From assembly GCA_026261815.1 (NCBI GenBank), contig JAMPIT010000890.1:7966001-8030000 (forward strand): 64,000 nt of DNA, in the 5' to 3' direction. Within the stretch, counting starts at the first letter, position 1; the number at the start of each line of letters is the position of its first letter. The notes beneath the pieces were generated by a model. The model worked only from the letters and a program-made list of their open reading frames with translations, did no database searches and had not been told where the DNA came from. The position numbers and the translations under genes were made by a program. The stretch comes from Monarcha castaneiventris obscurior. Its lineage: Eukaryota > Chordata > Aves > Passeriformes > Monarchidae. Shown here one piece after another: positions 14,301 to 24,814 of the stretch.

Positions 14301-15404
14301 TTAGAGGTGTCATATGATTTTTAAGTCTTATTGGAGGCTTCTGATGTGAAATAATGTAGTAGATTAGTATAGAAAGGAATAAATTGAAAGGGAAGAAGTA
14401 TGAACAAGGTCCTCAAGAACTAACTCAGAATTTTTTCATGTAAAAGACTTGTTTACATAGAGGGTTTTCTTGTTTCTGAAACAGCAAAGAAAAGACCAAA
14501 GGGTAAAACTTTTAATATTGCTGAATTCTTCCCTGGAATGGTATTTGCCTGTGATAACAGGTGTTGTACCCTGTTGAAGTGGTAGTCTTAGAGGATTCAC
14601 AGGTATTGTAGGAATGACTTTGGGTTCTCTGCTTTGGCAGTTTTTTTAGCTTTCAATAGCTCTCAATAGCTTCCTTTTGTGGGACTAGTTAAAGGCTCAT
14701 AATCTACCATGAGCACAGTCAGCCAGGACTTTCTACAAACCTGATGCTGGTAGAGCTGCTTGCCCCTGGTATGGTGGATGTGGTTTGTTGGTGTAGGGTC
14801 ACTCCATCAGTCCTGGGGTTTTTTTAAGTGTCAGGAAATCCTCTCACTTCTGGCAAACCTGAGAATTAACACGGTACAATTAAGTTTGTATATACCCATT
14901 TAGAAATGTTTCCTTTTATATTCAAAAGAAAGGAGCATGAGAGGTTTTGGAGAATGGTTTTCAAAGGAGGTTTTGGAGGGCAAGGAGAGGGAAATTGGTT
15001 GAAGTGTTGCAAGATAAATACCAGTGCCTTTTGGTTGTGAGTATAAAAGGTTTTAAAACAGCTTGCTATTTCAGTCAAAGAAAAGAACCAATGAAAGACA
15101 ACTAGCCTACCTACCAGTAAATTCTCAATGCTCTTTCACTAACAAATTTCCAAATCTTTTGTTGCCACACTGTCACAAGGCTCTATCCTGCTGCCATAAG
15201 CGTGTGGGAGATTCAGAGAGCTAATTCCCGTAACACCAAGAAGAATTTCACATGTAAATCTTTCACAAGGAAATTTTATATGTATTTGAATGAGCTGTTT
15301 CATTTTATCTTAGCAGCAATCTACAGACTTGAATTTTCCTTAGTATTGTCTGACAGACCATGACAAAACACTTAATAGTGACACAATGGCTCCTTCACAG
15401 CTGT
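11308..15404. other. Non-coding stretch, no gene supported
   Basis: Unique AT-rich DNA. All frames are under about 85 codons and overlap frames on the other strand, with no recognisable product. No repeat family was identified. Confidence 0.5.
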
Positions 15405-15545
15405 TATAATCTATTGTGGTGTGTGGCGTAATTGGGGAATGTTTTAATCTGTTGGTGCTCTGCTCGGAGTAACGTGGATTATTGACATGCTGCATGGATT
15501 ATTGAATCTTGCTGCAAACTAGGAGTTGAGCATCTCCAAATGTTC
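15405..15545. promoter_or_regulatory. Possible regulatory element with paired homeodomain-like sites
   Basis: The 11-mer TGGATTATTGA occurs twice in the same orientation at 15475-15485 and 15495-15505. The spacing is exactly 20 bp, about two helical turns. Its core GGATTA is the complement of TAATCC, the site of bicoid-class homeodomain proteins such as OTX and PITX (family knowledge). The surrounding sequence keeps CpGs and is not simple repeat. The regulatory role is inference only. Confidence 0.2.
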
Positions 15546-17094
15546 TGCAAGCTGCAACTCTATATTGCACATATGGTATGGGAAATTTAGTATAGCAGCT
15601 ACTGATAGACAGCAGACAAAAATCTTGATGAGGCTTGTCCAGTGGGTGCTCTTACACACCTATAATCTCCAAGTGTGATCCTGCAAAGCTGTGTTTCATC
15701 GTGGAGGTCTGCCAAAGACATGCTCTCCCAAATCTGAGCACTTGGCTAAAACAAATGTCAGTTTTCCTTGGATGCTGAAGATCCTTGAATGTGTTATTCT
15801 GTAGAAATGTGCCTTTCCCCTTGGTGATAATTTCATCCCTTTCCAAACTGTCAGGTGTCTGTGCTTATGTGTATTGGAAGTCATCTTCAATGAATTATAG
15901 TTACCTTTACATGTGAAGATAAGTAAAGATTCATTTAGCCTAAGATGAACTGGGGGTCATCCTTGAGATATGCCATTCATTCAGGGAAATAGCAAGTTCC
16001 ACCACCTATACAATTTGTTCTAGACACAGAGCAAAATTTAACTAGTGGAAACCATTGATAGTTCTAGCTATCATTACTAGCTTTCAATTTTGTATATTTA
16101 AATATAAATTTAAATTACATATCTTTATATGGAAGGAAAATAATTAAGAACGCTATGACAAAAGAATGATGTTGAGTGTCCCACAGCCCCAAGTAATAAT
16201 TGGAGGAGTCCTCAGACACTGTTTTTCTCCTGGCCTAAGCTGCAAAAAGCTGTTGATAAACTGTGGGAGAAATATTAAAGAAAGACCAGGACCTCTTATC
16301 CCATGTGTGGCATTTTAGTTTGTCATAGCACTGGGAGAGGGTTTCAAAAGGCTCCAGGAAGGATGCAGGCAGCTGAGCTCTTAGAGAGAGCATTTTGAGA
16401 GGGTGGAATTAAGACATAAAAGCACAAGTTGTGTGACCATCTAGTTGGTGGCACAATTAACTTCCAGCATCAAATGTCTTTGTTAAATGATTAAACAGCA
16501 CAGTGAAGAGGCAAGTGTATCTTTCTGGTGTGTATTTTCAGATTTGAATAATTCAATAATGTTGACATGAAAAATAAAAAAACACAGTTTGTTATGTCTC
16601 ACACAGGTTTGGAAACTCTGATGTGCAGCAGCTTTCCAAAGAAGCATGTTAGAAATTGAGAAGCTTATTCAAAGCTTAGGCTGCCAACTGAATCTGCAGT
16701 AGGCAGAAATTTCATGGGGACAGCTTGTTTTGCAAAGTATCCTGCTGCTGGTTTGTTTTATTTTTTTCCCAGTGATGGAAATAACCGAGACTAGATTTCC
16801 CTCTGTTCTGCACCCCACCGCAGTCTACCTCCGCCCCCATATTTGAGCTTCAGATGGAAACAGAATATGCAAAGGAGGACAGAATGATGTATTCTCTTAG
16901 GGTAACAGGACTTACATGCCTAGTAAGAAAGAATAGGCACATGGTGCATGAAGACAAATGCTGTTATATGTGAGCCCGCAGCATCAGGGCTTTTTCCTAG
17001 CACTCAGAAATTAATTGTCACAAGCAATCAAAAGTGGCTTGTGTTCAGAGGCAACTGTGTATAGTGAGATACATGTACTTTATGCTGAACAGTA
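15546..17094. other. Non-coding stretch, no gene seen
   Basis: Unique sequence. Two overlapping minus-strand frames of 64 codons (15652-15890) are unrecognised and lack convincing splice or start context. Confidence 0.5.
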
Positions 17095-17154
17095 CGTATA
17101 GAATTAAAAAGTCATTTAGGTAGGAAAAGACCTTTAATATCATCTAGTCTGAAC
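17095..17154 (-). mobile_element. CR1 LINE 3'-end remnant
   Basis: About 60 bp resembling the reverse complement of the avian CR1 3' terminus: a TATAGAAT-like start, then CATTTAGGTAGGAAAAGACC, then a TTTAATATCATCTAGTC-like stretch. These are the most conserved words of the CR1 3' UTR as it appears on the opposite strand, so the element points to the minus strand. No upstream CR1 body (the reverse transcriptase end) is seen to the right, where an AT microsatellite follows directly. This is typical of 5'-truncated CR1 insertions, here old and diverged. Confidence 0.72.
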
Positions 17155-17171
17155 ATATATATATATATATA
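17155..17171. repeat. (AT)n microsatellite
   Basis: Seventeen bases of uninterrupted AT repeat directly adjoining the truncated end of the CR1 remnant. Confidence 0.85.
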
Positions 17172-18227
17172 CTCCACACATAAAATAGAAAAATAGAGAG
17201 TCTCCAGCTCTGTGGAGTTCAGTCTGGGCCTTTTCCAGCTCTGAGATCCTTGCTCTGTCACACTTATCCCACTCTCAGCACATATCTTTGCTAAGAGTTT
17301 CCCTTCTCCCTGCCAGGGCTCGGTCCTTCTGAAAAGACAATCTTTCCCTCTTCACTAAGCACACGAGCCTGGAGGTTAGTAATATTCATCAGCCTTTCCT
17401 TCCCTCCAGGATCACAGCTACCCTGAGTCAGCACAAATATTTGCTAAGTTAATTAGACTTTTTCTTTAATCTCAGAGTAATCTGAAGTAAGGTTTGGGTT
17501 TATTCTTGTAATATTTAAACATATGCACAGGTTCTTGCTTCTTTCTTACAGTTCTTAGTTCTGCCATTGTGAAGTCATCTGGTAAAAAAATGATCCTTCA
17601 TTCAATTATTTGCTTATTTTATTTGATCCTCTTACAGATTTATGTGTGGACTGTGCTATATTTTTGGCATGACTAAGTAGTTTTGTCTACCTGAGCCCAT
17701 GTAGGTTGAATCCCATGGAGCTCCTCTGTAGCAGACAAATAGTTTTTGGAAATTGTGCATAAATCTTTCACCGTTCCTGTTTCATTTTGGTGGCATCTTC
17801 ACTGAGCTGATCAGTAACAGAGTCTGTAATTTCTCTAGTGCTTCTTTACAAAGTTGCAATGTTGTCAAAATCACAAAAGAACATAATTTGTCAACTTATG
17901 TCACTCCCAGTGTAGCAGATTAGAAAATTGAGATCTCTGTCAAAATTATTTCCAGATCATCTCCCAAAGATTACCTACTCAAATTTTTCTTGAAGTTAAC
18001 GTTTTCCAACATTTTTATCTGTGTGATTGAAAGAGGAACATGTTTTTTCCTTGTCTCCTTGGAAACCTTGAAATTGAGACACTGTATATTTTAACCCATA
18101 ACATAAACAAAATTAAAGAAAAAATAAAGTCTGTCCCTATTCTGCTCATGGCTCATAAGACTACTCAATTCTCTGATAGTCTGTCAAATGTAAGATTTAG
18201 GGGATTTTTTTTTCCACCTTTTAAGGG
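17172..18227. other. Non-coding stretch, no gene seen
   Basis: Starts with a moderately GC-richer, pyrimidine-rich segment (about 17200-17410). The rest is unique AT-rich DNA. I recognise neither a gene nor a repeat family. Confidence 0.5.
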
Positions 18228-18282
18228 TTTATTATTATTATTATTATTATCATCATTATTATTATTATTATATAATTATTAT
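18228..18282. repeat. (ATT)n trinucleotide microsatellite
   Basis: A run of ATT/TTA units with a CATCAT interruption in the middle and a TATAATT imperfection near the end. The 89-codon frame overlapping it (18040-18309) gains its leucine-rich end from this repeat and is not a gene. Confidence 0.9.
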
Positions 18283-20984
18283 CAAGCTTATTTACTGGGG
18301 GTAGTTTGATACAGCTATAAGCAGAAATTTAGGGATAACTAAATTTGTGAGAGAAGGATAATGCTTCCAGAAAAAGTTGGCTGCATCTCCTACATTTCCA
18401 ACTCCATCACATATTTCCCAACCTTACCCAACTTCTCTGTGGGAGAAAAAAATCCTCTGGGTCCAAAGTTCTACCTTGCTTCCAGCTGCTTTAGTTCAGA
18501 GCCCAGCTAAAGTCTAGTTGAATGGCTAACTTATATTTTCCATACATGAGGCTTAACGCTGAACACTTTTTTCCTCTCTTTAATCAATGTCTTTAATTGC
18601 TCCAATGTAAAAGTCAAAGGTAATTGTCCTGCAAGTCTTTCTGAGCAGATCAGATAAAAAAAAAATCTTTATTATGTGATCAAAGTTTTGGATCAAGTAT
18701 TTTGTCTTTTTGTTTGGATCAAGCCTTTTGTCAAGGCATAGGTGTGTTTCAAATAAAGTATTTCATGCCCCTGTCATCATGTGTACTGTCTCCCCTGCTC
18801 CCACCCCTTCGTTCTCTCCTTTTAGGTGAACTTGTTCCCTGGAGGGTTAATTTGCTGAGGCTGTGCAAGACAGGAGACCCTCCATCAGACAAACAGGAGT
18901 CTTTCTGGACGTATGACAGTACTCCAATTTGTTTTGCAATACTCCTGCAAAATTAAATGATTGCTTCAATTTAACTGTAAAAAAAACCTCACTAATTTTA
19001 CTTGAATAGGTATTTCCAAAGGAGTTTATTAAATGGATGATAAGAACTTAAGGGGTTTTTTTTCCTAGTTGGGATTTATCTTTAAAATATCCTGTCTGCT
19101 TAGCATCCTTCTGTTCTCATCATGTTAAGATTTTCTTGCTTCCTTTCTCTTGAGAAGTTGTGCCAGTATTTTTGTAATGAAACTGGACACAAAAGTTGAC
19201 TAATTGCAAACAGGAGTTGTTCTCTCCTAAACAATGCTCAGACTTTGTTTGACATCTTTACCCATTTCTTTCCTCTGCCTCTTCGAAATTTAATGAGGAT
19301 ATAAGATACAGACTCTTGAGTAAGAGTTTCTTCTCTCTTGTGATGCCTAATTTCTAAAATATTGCCAAGATTGAAAAGCACTGTTAAGACAGAATCTGAG
19401 TCAATATTAGCATAATAACCATCTGTAAGGTTGTCAAAGAAGGCTTGGAATTTATGACTTAGTACTGAATATGTTAGATTATTTCTTAACAGGAACAGCA
19501 ATAATATGAACAATATGCTGCATAGTCCAACATTGAGATAAATATAGATATATAAAATTTATGAAATATTTTGTATATATAAAAATATTTTTCTTGGCAA
19601 ATGGCAGGTACTCTATGTTTCCCTTTAGCAATATACTCAGACCAATGAATATTTGTTTTCTCACTTACAAAAATGCATCAAGAAATTTTGGACATATGTA
19701 GTCATAACCAAAGGAGAAAGATTGATGGCCATGCTGGAAACACTGTAATTTTAACTTTTCATTTTAGAAGTGGAAACACTTGATGTGGGCAATTTTCAAA
19801 GTGCTGAGAAGAATGTCATGTCTTAACATTTAGAAGAATTTGTTGATGATCTGTAACTCCCAGTTCTCTTTTGAAAATCCATCTCCTCATGCTGTACAAG
19901 TAGAAATACTCACATGGGCATGTATAAGTGAAAAAGTGATTGATACCAGTCTGTACTTATTACAGTACATTACCTTGAGGAAGATAACCAGAACACACTT
20001 GTCTTGCAACATAAATTAATGTTGCATTTGAATAATCAGAGATTTGGGAATCAACTTCCATTGCAATCTCTGGCACATCTGCTTACCAGGAGCTCTGGCA
20101 GTGTGTGTGTGATACTGCATGAAACTACTTGAGGAACTTGCTTTTTAAAAGTCCTTTATGTTTTCAAGATCCTTGTAAAATGGTTATTGGAAACTAAAGT
20201 TCACTTTTGGATTAAAGGTAAATATTCTTGGGTTTTGTTGTATTACTGCATTAGCTAAGATAACTTCATGTTAGAAATAGAGTGAAAGTCCTTTTGTTCC
20301 ATAAAAATTAATAATTAATTGTGCTTTTTATTCTTTCAAAGCCTATTATACAGATTGAAAAAATAGGTTGGAATCAAGTGCTCGATGTGTCTGCTGTAAA
20401 ATATGTGCAAACCTGCTGAAATTAGCAGACTTACACCAATTAAGTGTAATTTTATTAATATTCATGCTGCTTTTAAAAGTCACTTGCTACATATAAAGGA
20501 AAGTAATATTTTCATGGAAAATATTTGTATGTAGTGCACACTTTTTTATGAACAGAATTTCTAAGGTGGCAGTATGGAAGCCTGAGTTCTTAATTTTGCT
20601 TTCCTCTATATTTTCCTATGTTCTTACTTGACACTGAGTCTTGATTTAAAAATGAAAATGATTAAAAATAATCTACAGACTTTGGTAACTTATTACTGCC
20701 TTCAGAGCCAAGTCAATTTTCTAGCTGCAGCTTGTGATTTAATGGTCTCTTCTAATAAGAGTAGGGAAATAGTCTAGGATAAAGCAGCATTAATATACTC
20801 GTGTTTTTCTGCAAAATACAGTGTCATTGTTTACCTAAGCATGTCTAGTGTCTGCTTGAAATAGCTGAGATTGTGATGAGAAATTGGGGATGTTGGAGTG
20901 AAGTTGAGCAAGGGAAAAACATGAGAGTGGGGGAAGGTGATGTAGTTTTGGCGTTTTTTTCCTCATCATTCCAATCTATTTTAA
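18283..20984. other. Non-coding stretch; may include the 5' part of the next LTR
   Basis: Unique AT-rich DNA with no supported gene. The segment from about 20715 onward could be the decayed 5' half of the ERVL-type LTR that ends at 21176, since a CAGCTTGTGATTTAAT string loosely fits the family's start. That match is weak. Confidence 0.45.
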
Positions 20985-21176
20985 CTGTCAATGCATATAA
21001 TTATGCATTTATGTTCCTTGTGGTTTGTCTGTGATAGTAACTGGTAAGTCATCTTCCTGGTCTTTATCAACTCATGAGCTTTTTTTGTTGGTTTTTCTCA
21101 CCCTGCCTTTTTGAGGAGGGGGAGTGAGACAGTGGCTGGGTGGGCAGCTGGCAGCTGTCTCAAGTCAACCCACCAC
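20985..21176 (+). mobile_element. ERVL-type LTR, 3' portion (avian endogenous retrovirus)
   Basis: The segment carries, in order, the landmarks of the 3' part of a common avian ERVL-type LTR. A CTTTATCAACTCATGAG-like word comes near 21061-21078, then a T-rich stretch with TTTCTCACCC. Next come GAGGAGGGGGAGTGAGACAG, a GGCTGGGTGGGCAGCTGGCAG-like block and the terminal GTCAACCCACCACA. The family normally ends with a TTAAACCACGACA-like string (from memory). The 5' boundary is unclear. No retroviral coding sequence or primer-binding site follows, so this is a solo or fragmentary LTR. Confidence 0.68.
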
Positions 21177-21885
21177 ATGCAAGGAAAATGACAGCCTAAC
21201 ATCAAATTTGAAATAGATAAAACTCCATGGGAGACAAAACAAACAGATCTTTCTACAGAGGGCAAGGACCTTTGATGTCCATCGGTACAGCAGTCAGTGT
21301 CATGACTATGCAAGTTTGTCTTTTTTAGTTATTCATGTTCTGTCATTAAATTAATAAAAATAAATTGTCTTTCAAATTGAAAAGTCTATTTAAACCACAG
21401 GCTATGTTAAGATAACACTTTCGCTAATTAATTTAGCAGTTTAGCATTAGCTGTTTTTGCATTTTTCTTCCTATTTTATCACTTTGGGCTGAAATGGGTA
21501 CTGGAAATACTGAGTTTTATCTCTAAGCAGTTATGAGTATTGAGTTATTGTTTACCTGTAAATGCATATGGCATGGGAATTCTTAGCCAAATTCCCTATA
21601 TGTATATTCATCTTCTGGTTTGCTATGATTGACCAAAGGAAAGTGACCATATTAAATACATGGTCAAGCAATTAGAATTTAGCAGTGAGAAATACTACTT
21701 CAGTACAGTGATTAAATTGAAGTTTTATGTCTCAGTTGATACAATTTATGGACTTAAGCTGTTCTTGAAAAAGCCTTAAGATTTATGAAATGCTGAGACA
21801 CGTGTGCTTCTTTTTTCTCATATTAAGGAATACAGATTGCTTGCTTGCAGTTTTCATTTTAATTGCCGGATTCTGAATAATGTCT
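21177..21885. other. Non-coding stretch, no gene seen
   Basis: Unique AT-rich DNA directly downstream of the LTR end. No retroviral internal region is visible. Confidence 0.55.
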
Positions 21886-21957
21886 GTTGTTTGGTTTCGG
21901 TTTGGGTTTTTTGGTTGGTTGGTTTTGGTTGGTTGCTTTTGTTTGTTTTCTTTTGTT
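21886..21957. repeat. G/T-rich (GGTT)n low-complexity tract
   Basis: Seventy bases of G and T almost only, dominated by GGTT and GGTTT units, with TTGGTTGGTTGG at its centre. Confidence 0.85.
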
Positions 21958-22662
21958 AATTACCATGTTTAATCATAGATGTGCTTGAAATAAAAGGTTT
22001 TTTTCTTCCAGTCTGTGTGGGTTTACAGGATTGACTTTACCCTCAACTCCTTGTTGCCTTGGCATGCCAATGGACTAGATTCCTAAAGTGGAAATGAATT
22101 CAATTTTTCATGCTTTATAAAAGCAGCTGAGTTGTGCACAGTCCACTTAGTAGTTTCATGTATTTTGTTAGCCAGAGGAAATTTCTGCTACAAACATTGT
22201 AGCTATGCACATTTGTCTTCCCCTGAACTTGATGTCACTTATTATGTTTTAGGCTCCAGTTGAAGTGTTTTAGACAGGGTAAAGATAGTATTGGGTATTA
22301 TCCATCTGCATGGATAGGTCTCTGTAAACAAATAGAAACAATGCTAACAGAGTAGGATCCCTAAAGAAGTTCATGATCTTTCTGGATCAGCTAGCAGATA
22401 ATGCTTGCTTAAAACTATCATGAGCAAGGCAGTAAGTACATACAAAAGCAAACTGTATCTTGGGTGCCTGAGCCCTCTTTCTCTTTCCTGAAGCTGATTA
22501 AATAATGTAAATGCCTGCATACATACATAATAAGCATCTGCGTGGTTGGACTGCCAGAAACAAACACATTTATCATCATTGCTGGGGACTTGTTGTGTCG
22601 TGCAAACGTGTCATCTAAGTCTGATGCAGCAGCAGCCCTGTGACAGATTTAACAAGATTAGA
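21958..22662. other. Non-coding stretch, no gene seen
   Basis: Unique sequence. The last 150 bases (from about 22500) look less AT-degenerate, keep isolated CpGs (for example TTGTGTCGTGCAAACGTG), and may belong with the inverted-repeat block that follows. Confidence 0.5.
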
Positions 22663-22787
22663 TGACCTCCAAAAAAAAGCTTTTCAAAACATTACAGATA
22701 ATGCTATGCAAATTGACAAGTAGCATGGACAAAAAGCTTAATAATTACTCCTTCTCCTTTTAAAACATTTTTCTCTTTTGGAGGTCA
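22663..22787. promoter_or_regulatory. Possible regulatory block bounded by a 12-bp inverted repeat
   Basis: TGACCTCCAAAA at 22663-22674 is perfectly inverted as TTTTGGAGGTCA at 22776-22787, about 100 bp apart. The outer six bases are TGACCT/AGGTCA, the nuclear-receptor half-site (family knowledge). Between the arms lie an exact octamer ATGCAAAT (22706-22713, POU-factor site) and homeodomain-like AATAATTA. The arms could instead be terminal inverted repeats of a small DNA transposon, but no target-site duplication is seen. Function is inference. Confidence 0.25.
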
Positions 22788-24457
22788 AGCCAGGTTAATT
22801 TATAGAGTCTGAAAGTGACTGTTACACACACTGTGGTTGTTTTTCAGAAAATGTAGGGGAAAAAAACCCCAAATAGGCTAAATTATGAGAAGTGATCAGT
22901 GCAGATTATGTTATCAGGTCTTCTCTGAGCCTCAGAGGTCAGGAAATTTCAGTTTACAGTTGGACAAGCTCCAACAGAACCAGCACTCAGAGTTAATATG
23001 ACTCTGCTGGGTTAGAAAATTATTTAAAAGAACCAAAAAATCCCCAACAAACCACTGAAAAGTAATTGCTCCAGCAATGATACACTCCTACGTTGAAGAA
23101 TTTCTACTGGATAATGTCAATGGCATCTAATTTATGGGTCATAGTTCCCATAGCCCTGTCTCATGATTGCTTTCTGACAGAACAACATTTCTCACCAGAG
23201 GACTTCATCCTGTTGAGGTGTGTGTGGATTCATGGCCATTAGGTTAAACCTGGATAAAATATTAAAACTTTACAGTAAAGTCTTTCCCCTTGGTCCTACA
23301 GACAAGGAAGGGATTAATTTTGCAGTTTTTTAGTAGGTCTGCCAGCTTCAAATAATTAGTCGTATATGAGTTTCAACAATAGTAAGGGAACTACCTTTAA
23401 TGACCCGTCCCCATCTTAAGAGGGTCTGTTCTACATCAACTACAGCTTGTGTAAATGGACGGGACTTGTTTGGTACTTGGTTATCTTTCAAGATCACTGT
23501 GAAATGTAGATCTACTGCAGAATATGGGAAACTGGAGTTTGGAAGGGGTTTTTTTACAAAAAAGGGCACTGGCATGGTTGCATTGAGCAGTGGAGGAGAG
23601 TGGGAGCTGCACACTGCTGAGTTTTCCATTTGGATTAGGATTTAGCTTTTGAATCCCATCTTCTGATCAGCCCCATCCTCTCCCGGAGAAGTAAGTTTGG
23701 AGCAACTTTACTAGATTTCTTTCAAGTAAGTTTCAGCTGGCAGATCCAACCTGTTGGCTACAGGGCATGAAGTCCACAGGCCCAGTTCAGCTCCAAGATA
23801 ACCCCTACCTGAAACATGGGGTGAGTGTGGAGACTGTCAACTCTCTCATTCCGCAGGCTGGCACTTTCTGGGTTCTGCTGCTGGCTAAAGTGGGCTATTC
23901 TCTGAGATATCTCAGGAGCTGGAAACTGTGCTGTGGAAAAGGTGTGGCTAAGCTGCTCTTCTTAGCGAGGGCTTAAGTGTCATTGCACTAAGTACCTCTA
24001 AGGCTTTCAGGGCCAGCCACGTGCAGTACTGACTGTTCTGTAAGCACGTCAGGCCATGGTGTTCCAGCCCATGACTAAGCACGTAGGCCAGATGGACACA
24101 TACCTTTCTAAATGTCCAAGACAGAGGATTTTACACCAGCCTGAGAGATGGCCAAAAGCCAGCTCAGGTGTAAATTTAATAATGGTTTGGGACAAAAGTC
24201 TGCTATGATGTTTTGAGAACTTCTTTTGATGTCTCCTTGAGAAATGAGACACTGACGGCTCAGTTGTTGGGATAGTTTTGGAAAGTATCGCAAGGTTTGA
24301 TGCTGGTTAGGCACCAGAAGCCAGGACCTTCCTAGAAAGGGTCCTGCAAAGAACAGCTCTTCCAGGGGCCAAGGCAGCCTCCCAGGACAGCGGTGATCTC
24401 AGCAAGTGTAGGGATTTCTCAGCTACAAGTGATTCCAGCTCTTGTGATCCAGCTCTT
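22788..24457. other. Non-coding stretch, no gene supported
   Basis: Unique DNA. Opposed frames of 81 and 93 codons overlap at 23348-23645, and short frames lie at 23767-24314. None is recognised. At the right edge a roughly 13-bp word CCAGCTCTTGTGA is nearly repeated (24435-24447 and 24449-24462), ending across the start of the following LTR. Confidence 0.45.
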
Positions 24458-24814
24458 TGTGAGATCACCCGAGGCAAACTCGGGGACAGAGAGACAGGAG
24501 CCGTGTGTGGCAGTGCCACAGAGGCAGCTTTATTGTCCAGCAGTCCCTGGGAAGGGGAGGCCAGGGACATCGTCTCCTGGATTCAGGGCAGAGCCAGGGC
24601 CCTTTTTATGGGAAAGGCAGGGGGTGGGGTAGAACCCAATTTACCAACTGGACACAAGGTATTGCCATACAGAAACAAGGCATGCTGGTGGTGGTTCAGT
24701 TTCTCACTGTAACCTAGAGAGAGGTTTCTCATCTCTGAGTCCTTTTGCCCTCAGGCTTCTCTCCTCCAAGGGAGTGCAGAAGACTCCTGAGTCAAAGGCT
24801 CACAGCCCTTCACA
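24458..24814 (-). mobile_element. Solo LTR of an endogenous retrovirus, with TATA and poly(A) signals
   Basis: A GC-richer island of about 357 bp within AT-rich DNA. Read on the minus strand it begins TGTGAAGGGC and ends ATCTCACA, giving TGTGA/TCACA terminal inverted repeats. In LTR order it has a TATA-like CCCATAAAAAGGG (about 24602-24614) and, roughly 70-80 bp further, AATAAA (on the plus strand TTTATT, about 24529-24534). About 70 bp then lead to the terminus. This spacing fits U3, a short R and U5. No clear target-site duplication flanks the proposed ends, so the boundaries may be off by some bases, and no gag/pol follows. Family not identified. Frames called within it are by-products of its GC content. 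Confidence 0.6.

Noticed and set aside
17200..17410. GC-richer segment next to the CR1 remnant as CR1 body
   Set aside because: It does not read as the expected upstream CR1 sequence in the minus orientation.
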